From a bacterium (GTDB taxonomy: Bacteria; Latescibacterota; UBA2968; GCA-2709665): a stretch of DNA of 6,685 bases. Shown here in pieces: positions 1 through 5,570 of this stretch (its first letter is position 1; the number at the start of each line of letters is the position of its first letter). The stretch is from contig JAQCGA010000232.1 in the NCBI GenBank assembly GCA_027619145.1, positions 1-6,685 on the forward strand, in the 5' to 3' direction. The notes under the pieces were generated by a model. The model did no database searches. It was given only the letters and a program-made list of their open reading frames with translations, and had not been told where the DNA came from. The position numbers and the translations under genes were made by a program.

Positions 1-1
1 A

Positions 2-751
2 ACCGTCATCGGGATGATTGCCGCTGGTGAGATCATCGGTGGAAAAATTGTTGGAGGGGAAAAGTTGTTTGCATTTTGGGCAGCGGGCTTTGTACGGATG
101 CTCCGGTTCGAGTTTCCAGGGGTAATAGCCGCTGTCCTGGAAAATGGCTGTGCCGCAGTGGGGACAGGGCCAGTTGCTGTAGCAGGAGCGAGGGATGTTC
201 CAGGCAGGAAGGGTCTGGAAGAGTTCTTCATCGCTCAGGTTGTCGTACGGGGTGAGGCGGCTAAGAACTTCTTTGGGTGAGAGCTGGTTTTCCCGATGGG
301 CGGCTTCCGAGGGTTGTTCTGGTTCGCGGTCTGTAAGGTTGCGGAGGTTTTCTTTTGCGCGGGAGATGATGTCGTCTGTGTAATAGGATGGGCCACATTT
401 TCGGGCGGTTGGGTCCAGGTCCGAGATGGTGCGGGTTTGCTCTTCGATGTCCTGGCGGTAGGTTCGCACGTGGAGAGGAATACGCACGGGTTCATGGTTT
501 GGGCTTTTGACAATGATTTCACCGTGTTCGATTCCTCTGTCCGAGCGGAAGTAGAGGCGGGTGCGTGTGCGGTCTGTCCCGGGTTTTGTGCGGTCGAGGA
601 GGGTGACGCCGGGGGGTGTTTCAATTTCGGTGGCGATTTCTGGTGGTTGTGCAAGTTCGATCCAGAAGATCTGTTCCATAACGGGAACAGGAGCTGGTCC
701 CAGGGTGGGTTCCTGGGGGCGGAGGTAGGGGTTGGGGTCTGGTGATGACAT
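2..751 (-). CDS. Heparinase II/III-like protein, N-terminal part (runs off the left edge)
   Basis: The reading frame is open from an ATG at 751 to the window edge, giving 250 residues with no stop. A four-cysteine zinc ribbon is visible near the end: CPHC at residues 196-199 and CPKC at 224-227, with an intervening GYYPWKLEPEHPYKARC segment followed by LFPSNNF. This arrangement (ribbon, then 'YPW', 'HP', 'FPSN') is what I associate with the front part of bacterial heparinase II/III-family proteins, which are polysaccharide lyases or related secreted enzymes; the alginate-lyase-like and lyase domains would lie beyond the window. Residues 25-120 look beta-rich and may be a separate domain. No signal peptide is obvious, which is odd for a lyase; a missed upstream start is possible. 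A weak GGAG lies about 10 nt before the ATG. The family assignment rests on the ribbon region only. Confidence 0.65.
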   Translation of the reverse strand, partial: MSSPDPNPYLRPQEPTLGPAPVPVMEQIFWIELAQPPEIATEIETPPGVTLLDRTKPGTDRTRTRLYFRSDRGIEHGEIIVKSPNHEPVRIPLHVRTYRQDIEEQTRTISDLDPTARKCGPSYYTDDIISRAKENLRNLTDREPEQPSEAAHRENQLSPKEVLSRLTPYDNLSDEELFQTLPAWNIPRSCYSNWPCPHCGTAIFQDSGYYPWKLEPEHPYKARCPKCKQLFPSNNFSTDDLTSGNHPDDG

Positions 752-770
752 TGGGGTGTCTCCGGGGTGG

Positions 771-825
771 CCCTCACCCTGTCGGGCAAAGCCCGACGTC
801 CCTCTCCCGCGTGGCGGGCGAGGGA
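771..825. repeat. REP-like element with two hairpins
   Basis: The first hairpin is a perfect 7-bp inverted repeat, GTCGGGC (781-787) and GCCCGAC (791-797), with an AAA loop. The second pairs CCCTCTCCCGC (800-810) with GCGGGCGAGGG (814-824) around GTG with one mismatch. The flanking CCCTCACCC...CCCTCTCCC...GGGCGAGGG pattern resembles the interspersed extragenic palindromes scattered through many bacterial genomes. It lies 20 nt upstream of a start codon. Only one copy is in the window, so its repetitive nature is inferred from resemblance. Confidence 0.55.
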
Positions 826-907
826 GTATATGGGGGGGTGTTGCCTGGTATGGGTGATGGTGGTGGAACGCGATCTGGATATGAAATATCTGCTGTAGTA
901 GAGGACC

Positions 908-949
908 CTGTGATTCACAGTTTTTCTTTGCGTCTTCGCGTCTTTGCGT
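908..949. repeat. Palindrome plus three 8-bp tandem units
   Basis: A 13-bp palindrome, CTGTGATTCACAG (908-920), is followed by a T-run and then three tandem 8-mers: CTTTGCGT (926-933), CTTCGCGT (934-941) and CTTTGCGT (942-949). Read on the minus strand this is ACGCAAAG-ACGCGAAG-ACGCAAAG, very like the 'CACGCAAAGACGCAAAG' intergenic repeat seen in many environmental bacterial genomes. Function is unknown. It could be a protein-binding array or a dispersed repeat. Confidence 0.5.
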
Positions 950-972
950 GAGGCAAGTGTTGACTTTCGGGA

Positions 973-1758
973 TTACAGGGGTATACCTCCAACCTGCTTT
1001 ACCCATTCTCTTGCCCATACGGCGGAGTCCAGGCCTACATCGGCCAGGGTGTTGGCCAGGAGGACGATGCTGTGGATACGGCCTTCACGCAGCCATTTCA
1101 GGCCCAGGTTGCACTGGTGTTCCATTTGTTCGATGGTAACGGGGCGCAGGTTGTGATAGTCCCAGAAGTACATGCCCAGGGAGATGTGTTTTCCGGGCGC
1201 GAGTTTTTCTGTGCGTTCCAGATTTGTCTCCAGATCCGGCAGGTCATCCGAGTTCCAGGTCCAGAGGGAGACGATGTCGCAGTGTTCCAGTGCGGGACCT
1301 ACGGGCAGGTTGAGCTGGTGGGTGTAGAGGACGACCCAGAGGTCCAGCGGGCGGCCGTGAACTTGCAAGCGGGGGCGGAGTGTTTTGAGGGTTTCGTTGT
1401 CGAGTGCGCCGCTGCCGTCTTTTTTAAAGAAGTCGTCCATCATAACGCCGGTGAGGCTGGGGAATTTTTCACCCAGATTCAGGACGTGTTGAAGTTCGTC
1501 GCCTTCAACTTGACCGCCGCTTCCTACAATAGACCAGACGAGTTGTTTGAGGGGAGTGAAGGGGACGGCGTACTGTTCGAAGGGTGGAGCGGGCTGGTCC
1601 CGCCAGCGGATGAGCATGAGGTTGGGCACATCCAGATAAAAAGCACCTTCGGCGGGGGTCATGCGGGAACGCTGCGGCCAGTTGGCTTTTTCAAATGAGT
1701 CGTTGTCCGATCCGGCCACACAGGTGAAGATCCAGAGTTTGTCGCGTACGGTTTCCAT
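973..1758 (-). CDS. Conserved hypothetical protein, probable barrel-fold (glycoside-hydrolase-like)
   Basis: The product is 261 residues, with no signal peptide or membrane segment. I do not recognise a named family. Alternating short hydrophobic strands and helices, such as LVWSIVGSGG (73-82), LTGVMMDDFF (102-111), LWVVLYTHQL (140-149), CDIVSLWTWNSDDL (160-173) and HISLGMYFWDY (191-201), suggest a TIM-barrel-like fold. The acidic pair D108-D109 in MMDDFF and the late Trp-rich strands would suit a carbohydrate-binding or hydrolytic site, but no catalytic assignment can be made. The ATG follows an AAGGA Shine-Dalgarno sequence 5 nt away that overlaps the stop codon region of the deiodinase-like gene upstream; the two genes are 8 nt apart, which argues for co-transcription. 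It ends in TAA. Product identity is low confidence, though the gene itself is convincing. Confidence 0.8.
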   Translation of the reverse strand: METVRDKLWIFTCVAGSDNDSFEKANWPQRSRMTPAEGAFYLDVPNLMLIRWRDQPAPPFEQYAVPFTPLKQLVWSIVGSGGQVEGDELQHVLNLGEKFPSLTGVMMDDFFKKDGSGALDNETLKTLRPRLQVHGRPLDLWVVLYTHQLNLPVGPALEHCDIVSLWTWNSDDLPDLETNLERTEKLAPGKHISLGMYFWDYHNLRPVTIEQMEHQCNLGLKWLREGRIHSIVLLANTLADVGLDSAVWAREWVKQVGGIPL

Positions 1759-1766
1759 AGGGTCCT

Positions 1767-2360
1767 TTACGTGGATTTGGAGGTGGGTTTCTCTTTTTGT
1801 GCAGGGAGCTGGTTGATTGCCTCCTGGAGTTCGGATGGGTTAAATCCATGAGGGCCCCGTCCACCGGCATAGGCCACACGGTTGTTCTGGTCGAGGAGAT
1901 AGAGTCGTTCCGGCCAGGCTACGTACGCTGTCATAACGGGGTCGTGCATTTCGTCCACATAGGTGCGGATGCCGTATTGCATGGCGGTTTCACATTCTCC
2001 AGCGAGTTTTCGGCGTTCTTCGATGGTTTGCGGATCTGGAATACTGTGATTGCCCATATGCCATCCGTCTATGGGATGTGCTTCCCGGATGTAGATGACC
2101 AGAAATTCTACGTGGTTATGGTACGTTTTGTAAAGGTCGCGGAGACTCACCGCCTCCCGGACAAAAGGTGGTCAGGTGAAGCTACCGAAGATGAGGGCGA
2201 CAGGTTTCTTTTCGTTGAAGTCCGAAAGGCGCACAGGGTTTGAGCCGGTTGCATCTTGCAATTCGAAGTCGGGTGCGAGATCGCCAACTTTGGGAGCAAG
2301 GGGGCCATGGCGTTCGTGCCAGGTATCGGATTCATCACGGGTTCGAAAGGTTTTGGCCAT
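1767..2360 (-). CDS. Deiodinase-like thioredoxin-fold selenoprotein candidate, with in-frame TGA read as Sec63
   Basis: Read straight through one TGA (2174-2172), this gene gives 197 residues. Residues 23-62 (GDLAPDFELQD, then VALIFGSFT) match the start of the AhpC/TSA and deiodinase thioredoxin fold. The TGA is followed by PPF, so the active site reads GSFT-U-PPF, against GSCT-U-PSF/PPF in animal iodothyronine deiodinases. Residues 85-100 read EFLVIYIREAHPIDGW, almost the deiodinase signature YIEEAH..DGW, including the catalytic-type His95. Both halves are in the same frame, so no frameshift is needed. Known bacterial homologues have Sec or Cys at this position; their substrates are largely unknown, so thyroid hormone deiodination should not be assumed. 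A thiol or selenol redox, peroxidase-like or reductive dehalogenation role is possible. The start has a weak GAGA upstream. The gene sits 34 nt after the DapA/NAL-family gene and 8 nt before the barrel-like gene. The alternative is a point-mutated Cys codon or sequencing error. Confidence 0.85.
2136..2162 (-). promoter_or_regulatory. Candidate bacterial SECIS hairpin downstream of the UGA
   Basis: Nine nt separate the TGA (2174-2172) from this foldable segment. GUC (2162-2160) can pair with GAC (2138-2136), C2159 with G2140, and GGAGG (2157-2153) with UCUCC (2145-2141). G2158 and C2139 are bulged, and the loop is CGGUGAG (2152-2146). The apical loop starts about 20 nt after the UGA, within the range generally given for bacterial SECIS elements, and has G near its 5' side. 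It lies inside the coding region, as expected for SelB-dependent recoding. The fold was done by hand; alternative pairings such as GCGG/CCGC exist. Confidence 0.45.
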
Positions 2361-2394
2361 AGGGTTCTCTTTTGTAGGTTCGTTGGTAGCTGGT

Positions 2395-3303
2395 TTATTC
2401 AGGTCCTAAAGGATATGTGTCGATGTCGTTTTCGATGGCTTTGAGGAGGATGCTGATTTCTTTTTTGTCGTCTGCATCCAGGGCCTGTTTGCCGGAGGGG
2501 GCACGTTCGGCAAAGGAAGTGAAGATGCCCCGGCGTTTGAGGATGTAGCGCATGAAGGCGTGGGATTCCAGATTGATCAGGGGCAGAATCCTGCGGTGGA
2601 GGTCCCGGGCTTCTTCTTCTTTGCCAGCCCACCAGAGTTCGAAGACTTTGCTGAGGACGTCGCCCAGTTCACAGGCGGGCATACAGCCGTTGGCACCCCG
2701 GTGCAGTTCTGTGGGGAGGAATTTTCCACCGGCACCTCCGAAGATGGTTTTGATGCGGTCGCCTACGAGACCGTGGACTTCGGCAATGTGTTTGGGGCAA
2801 GGGAGGCGTTCTTCTTTGATGTATTCGATTTGTGGGATTTCGTCTACGAGTTGGGCAATTTGCTGTCCGGTTAAGGGGGAGTAACCGTCTGCGTTCTGGA
2901 CCATGATGGGTCCGTCGTACACACTGGCAAGGCGACGGAACATGTCCTGGGCCACGTCCGCATTGGTGCGCGCCGGGGCCATTGCGATGATGGCGTCTGC
3001 ACCGGCTTCTCGGGCTGCACGTGCAAAGAGGAGAACCTGCGGGACGGAGACGCCGGAGCAACCGAAGACGACCGGGAGGCGGCCGTTTACTTCGTCCAGA
3101 ACTGCGTCCAGGTTGCGGATGCGTTCTTCTTCACCCAGGAAGTAGAACTCTCCAACCATTACGGGCCAGACAATGCCGTGCTGCTTGCTTTTGCAGCAGA
3201 AGTCCGCTGCGGCGCGGAGATCCCGGGTATGAATTTCCAGGTTGTCCTTATACGGCGTGGGCAGCAGGCCGAAAAGGCCTTTGAGCAGATCGAATCTGGC
3301 CAT
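2395..3303 (-). CDS. DapA/NAL-family (dihydrodipicolinate synthase-like) aldolase or dehydratase, noncanonical
   Basis: At 302 residues this is the usual length for the class I aldolase family of dihydrodipicolinate synthase, N-acetylneuraminate lyase and sugar-acid dehydratases. The start GLLPTPY (12-18), the mid strand GADAIIAMAP (101-110), the Schiff-base lysine K163 in IEYIKEE and the later IFGGAGGKFLP (187-197) and GANGCMPA (203-210) fit the TIM-barrel family. Two family landmarks are changed. The DapA Thr-Thr pair region reads PVMVGE (47-52), and the position of the catalytic Tyr in 'YNVP' is Gln (VQNAD, 135-139). True lysine biosynthesis is therefore unlikely; a sugar-acid or other keto-acid lyase or dehydratase is a better guess. 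A GGAGG Shine-Dalgarno lies 9 nt before the ATG and can fold into a small GGAG-GAU-CUCC hairpin. The gene follows the Nudix gene after 35 nt and precedes the deiodinase-like gene by 34 nt. Confidence 0.88.
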   Translation of the reverse strand: MARFDLLKGLFGLLPTPYKDNLEIHTRDLRAAADFCCKSKQHGIVWPVMVGEFYFLGEEERIRNLDAVLDEVNGRLPVVFGCSGVSVPQVLLFARAAREAGADAIIAMAPARTNADVAQDMFRRLASVYDGPIMVQNADGYSPLTGQQIAQLVDEIPQIEYIKEERLPCPKHIAEVHGLVGDRIKTIFGGAGGKFLPTELHRGANGCMPACELGDVLSKVFELWWAGKEEEARDLHRRILPLINLESHAFMRYILKRRGIFTSFAERAPSGKQALDADDKKEISILLKAIENDIDTYPLGPE

Positions 3304-3338
3304 GCAGGAGATCCTCCGTGGGAGAAGATTGACATTTG

Positions 3339-3881
3339 TTATTCTACTTCAAGCTGCTGGCCGTCTGGGCCGATTTGTCCGAAGTGTTTGTGGTAAAACT
3401 CGGGTCTGGACTGTGTGGAGGTTTTGAGCATTTCCCGGCAATCGTCCATGCGCTGGTCTGGTTCGAAAGGCCAGATTTTGTCCTGGAGCCGGGCAATGCC
3501 ACGTTTTCCTTCCACGGCGTCGAGAATACGTTGGCGATGCCACCAGATGAGGGGTTCTGGTAATTGGGAAATGGAGAAGTATCCCAGATCCAGGACTTCG
3601 TTCGGGCAGGGTTGGAGGTGGTGGGTTTTGGGTGTGCCTGTAAAGAGTACGGCGTGGTCTCCGCCGTGGTGCCATTTGGTGCTGGAGTAGATTCCGACCA
3701 TGCCGGTCAATTCGACTTGGATACCAGTTTCCTCAAAGACTTCGCGGGCGGCGGCCTGGGCAACGGTTTCTCCTGAGTCCACGCCTCCGCCGGGCAGGGC
3801 CCAGACTTCCAGGTCTTCGCGCTGAATCAGTAAGATTTTGCCCGCGTCCATGACGGCAACGCTGGCAGACAGATTTTGCAT
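3339..3881 (-). CDS. Nudix hydrolase
   Basis: The 180-residue product has a perfect Nudix box, GX5EX7REUXEEXGU, built from G32, E38, R46, E47, E50, E51, G53 and I54; this motif binds the metal ion that supports hydrolysis of nucleoside diphosphates linked to another group. ALPGGG directly precedes the box. The domain occupies roughly residues 3-130. The last 45 or so residues (from KIWPFEP on) are a charged C-terminal tail I do not recognise. The substrate cannot be predicted. The ATG at 3881 has a strong GGAGG 4 nt upstream. It is the first gene after the sigma factor's terminator, so it probably heads the operon continuing into the DapA/NAL-family, deiodinase-like and barrel genes. Its role there could be recycling a nucleotide or sugar nucleotide, but this is inference. 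Confidence 0.92.
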   Translation of the reverse strand: MQNLSASVAVMDAGKILLIQREDLEVWALPGGGVDSGETVAQAAAREVFEETGIQVELTGMVGIYSSTKWHHGGDHAVLFTGTPKTHHLQPCPNEVLDLGYFSISQLPEPLIWWHRQRILDAVEGKRGIARLQDKIWPFEPDQRMDDCREMLKTSTQSRPEFYHKHFGQIGPDGQQLEVE

Positions 3882-3915
3882 AGAACCTCCGGGATGAGTG
3901 TTGTTTGACCTTCTG

Positions 3916-3945
3916 AAGATAGGGAATATGCTACGGTCTATGCAA
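3916..3945 (-). promoter_or_regulatory. Possible sigma-70-type promoter for the Nudix-led operon
   Basis: On the minus strand, TTGCAT (3945-3940) is followed after 18 nt by TATCTT (3921-3916), partial matches to TTGACA and TATAAT. The site lies between the sigma gene terminator and the Nudix Shine-Dalgarno, where a promoter is expected. Matches are weak (about 3/6 and 4/6), so this is only a candidate. Confidence 0.25.
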
Positions 3946-3971
3946 AGTGTTTATGGATCTCTCCGGAATAC

Positions 3972-4000
3972 TAAAAAGTGGCGACCGGACAGGTCGCCAC
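3972..4000 (-). terminator. Intrinsic terminator of the sigma-FliG gene
   Basis: A perfect 9-bp inverted repeat, GTGGCGACC (3978-3986) and GGTCGCCAC (3992-4000), has a 5-nt loop. On the minus strand it is followed directly by TTTTT (3977-3973). It lies about 65 nt past the stop codon of the ECF sigma gene and separates it from the Nudix operon. Confidence 0.88.
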
Positions 4001-4065
4001 AAAGTTTTGTGAGAGGATCAAATACTTCATTGCGGATGGGAAGCCCGGAAAAGCCGGACTGGAGG

Positions 4066-5322
4066 TCAAATTCCGGAAAGCATTTTTGCGATTTCTTCCG
4101 GTTTCTTTCCTTCCAGGATGGCGGCCATACCGTGAACAATTGCGCGATATTTCCGAGAGGTGCTGGCCAGTTCTCTCTCGGCCTCTTTTTCAAGTTCGCG
4201 GATCAAGTCGTCTTGCTGTGTCTTTTCGGCGAGCAGTTTGAGTCCACGCTGGAATACTGGTTCGCGAATCCCTTCAAAAGCTGCGGCTGCTGCTACAATT
4301 CCTTCTTTCTGTATGATGGCCGCAAGATAGGGCATGAAATCTCGGATGGCTTTCTCTCGCGGGGTCCACGAGCCTCCATGGCGGTATTCTGCAATTTGAG
4401 TTTCGGCTGTCTCCTGGAGTGCGTTTTGGAATTGTTGCGACGTGGGGTTGCGCGAGGCCGAGCGGATGCGACCCAGCGTTTGCAATCTGAGGATCGTGCG
4501 CAAGATTTTCTTCTGGGCCGCTTCGATTTCCTCTGGAGAGGCAGATGTGTCTGCAATGAATTCCCGGACGATCCCCTGGACCCGTTCAGACATGTTCGCC
4601 ATGACCCGTTTTTCGACCTTTCGGATCTCTTTTCCTTTTCCCTGGAGAGCCACGGCCAAGTCCTGGGTTTCTGTTTCTCGAAGCGTTTGCTGGATTTCGG
4701 CATTTTTCAAGAGTGCCCAATCCGCAAAAGATCGAATGTCGATTCGGTCCACGAACGTTTCATCCAGCCGTTTGTCGGCGATTGTTTTTTTTGCCATTGC
4801 CAGGATTTCCTTTCTGAGTTTTTGTCGTGCCCGGTAGAGTCTACCTTTTACAGCATCTGGAGAGATGCCAAGGGACTGAGCCACCGTTTCCACCCGTTCG
4901 TCTTGCAGGTAATACAGGACAACGGCTTCCCGGTCGTTTTGTGAGAGCCGGTCCAGGGCATGGGTGAGCTGGCGGTGGGTTTCATTCTTGAGGTAGAGAT
5001 CTTCAGGTGTGAGTGTGTTTGCGGACAACGTGTCTATGTCGGCGTTTTCCAGTGGAAGGAGATTGCGTTTCCGCAATTCCATCCGACACAGATTGAGGAT
5101 AATGGTGTGCAGCCAGTGCCGGAACCGGTTTCCGTCCGCCAGGGTATTCAGGCGGTAATAGGCGCGAATGAATGCTTCCTGGGCAAGATCTTCGGCCAGG
5201 TCGAAGTCGCCGGTATAGCTGATTGCGAGACCGTACACGGTGTTCCGGTATTTCGTAACCAGTTGCCGGTAGGCTTCCGGATCGCCGCGCAAGCTGCGCT
5301 GTACCAGATCCCGATCGTCCAT
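4066..5322 (-). CDS. ECF-type sigma factor with FliG C-terminal-like extension
   Basis: The first half (residues 1-175) is a sigma-70-family ECF factor. Region 2 spans about 4-85, with DLAEDLAQEAFIRAYYRL at 41-58 for core binding and -10 recognition. Region 4 spans about 115-172, with a helix-turn-helix around VAQSLGISPDAVKGRLYRAR for -35 binding. Most ECF factors end near residue 190; this one has 418. Residues about 191-286 resemble the FliG C-terminal domain: LRETETQDLAVALQGKG (214-230), then VMANMSERVQGIVREF (240-255), then EEIEAAQKKILRTILRL (264-280). E. coli FliG has the parallel order LLQEVDSESLLIALKG, NMSQRAADILRDDL and VENEQKAILLIVRRL. Residues 300-418 are helical and charged, of unknown type. 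No anti-sigma gene adjoins it, so the extension may hold the sensory or inhibitory function, as in other C-terminally extended ECF factors. GAGGG lies 8 nt before the ATG. Confidence 0.92.
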   Translation of the reverse strand: MDDRDLVQRSLRGDPEAYRQLVTKYRNTVYGLAISYTGDFDLAEDLAQEAFIRAYYRLNTLADGNRFRHWLHTIILNLCRMELRKRNLLPLENADIDTLSANTLTPEDLYLKNETHRQLTHALDRLSQNDREAVVLYYLQDERVETVAQSLGISPDAVKGRLYRARQKLRKEILAMAKKTIADKRLDETFVDRIDIRSFADWALLKNAEIQQTLRETETQDLAVALQGKGKEIRKVEKRVMANMSERVQGIVREFIADTSASPEEIEAAQKKILRTILRLQTLGRIRSASRNPTSQQFQNALQETAETQIAEYRHGGSWTPREKAIRDFMPYLAAIIQKEGIVAAAAAFEGIREPVFQRGLKLLAEKTQQDDLIRELEKEAERELASTSRKYRAIVHGMAAILEGKKPEEIAKMLSGI

Positions 5323-5338
5323 AAGGTGTTCCCTCTAT

Positions 5339-5350
5339 GAAAGGCCTTTC
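5339..5350. promoter_or_regulatory. 12-bp perfect palindrome upstream of the sigma gene
   Basis: GAAAGGCCTTTC is a perfect palindrome ending 3 nt before the Shine-Dalgarno of the sigma-FliG gene. Its half-site GAAAGGCC also forms the outer stem of the terminator at 5405-5437, and AAAGGCC recurs in the terminator at 6434. It could be an operator or a degenerate copy of a hairpin element. The rest of the 82-nt gap (5323-5404) has a minus-strand T-run from the neighbouring terminator and no clear promoter. Confidence 0.4.
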
Positions 5351-5404
5351 AATTACTAAGATGCGAGAGTTGGGATCTGGTTATGAAAAAATTGATGCAA
5401 ATGC

Positions 5405-5437
5405 GAAAGGCCGGGGTGATTTTTGCCCCGGCCTTTC
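5405..5437 (-). terminator. Strong hairpin terminator after the MNT-HEPN pair
   Basis: GAAAGGCCGGGG (5405-5416) and CCCCGGCCTTTC (5426-5437) form a perfect 12-bp stem with a 9-nt loop. The minus-strand copy ends in CTTTC, with TTTTTT a few bases further on (about 5386-5391). The AAAGG/CCTTT stem base makes it plausibly bidirectional. The HEPN fragment's TGA (5438-5436) overlaps the outer base pairs. Confidence 0.8.
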
Positions 5438-5570
5438 ATGTCCAGCATTTTGATTGGATTTTTTCCCAGTTTCTGTAATAACATTTATCCAGGCGTTCGG
5501 CCGCTCGAAGATCTTCTTGCGCTTTTTCCCACCAGAGCCTGCACAGTTCGATGATGCGCTCATCGGGCAT
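5436..5570 (-). pseudogene. Truncated HEPN-domain protein (partner of MNT)
   Basis: The 44-residue product starts MPDERIIELCRLWWEKAQ and continues EDLRAAERLDKCYYRN, which is the usual first helix of a HEPN domain ('W..kA..DL..A..l....y'). A full HEPN partner is about 110-140 residues and ends with an R-x4-6-H RNase motif; neither the later helices nor that motif is present. The final ten residues (WEKIQSKCWT) no longer look like HEPN, and the stop falls inside the terminator stem. The ATG overlaps the end of the MNT gene by 11 nt, the standard arrangement of MNT/HEPN toxin-antitoxin modules. I infer loss of the 3' part by deletion, leaving no active toxin. A genuine mini-HEPN is less likely. 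Confidence 0.7.

Larger units (their letters stand above)
752..972. other. Intergenic spacer with repeat-like DNA
   Basis: This 221-nt gap lies between the end of the barrel-like gene (stop at 973) and the start of the heparinase-like gene. It holds a REP-like double hairpin (771-825) and a short tandem repeat preceded by a palindrome (908-949), both listed separately. I see no convincing coding sequence and no intrinsic terminator with a T-run. The heparinase-like gene may therefore have its own promoter here, but I could not pick out a clear one. Confidence 0.6.

Noticed and set aside
235..918. Minus-strand open frame of 227 codons starting at 918
   Set aside because: It is in another frame of the heparinase-like gene and runs through the REP-like repeat; its product is Pro/Ser/Thr-rich without motifs. 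The frame starting at 751 carries the zinc ribbon.
926..949. Short CRISPR array from the 8-bp repeats
   Set aside because: Units are 8 bp and directly adjacent with no spacers.
1072..1698. Plus-strand open frame of 208 codons
   Set aside because: It is antisense to the barrel-like gene, with no ribosome site or recognisable motif.
1767..2150. A separate 127-codon gene starting at a GTG at 2150
   Set aside because: It would lack the active-site half of the thioredoxin fold and has the same frame as the upstream part; the TGA sits at the selenocysteine position, so one recoded gene explains it better.
2172..2174. Alternative genetic code with TGA as tryptophan or glycine
   Set aside because: The sigma, MNT, HEPN-fragment and sigma-fragment genes all stop at TGA, and W is encoded by TGG throughout.
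3898..4944. Long plus-strand open frame of 348 codons
   Set aside because: It lies antisense to the sigma-FliG gene, which has clear domain matches and a good ribosome site. The plus-strand product is Phe/Cys-rich and resembles nothing.
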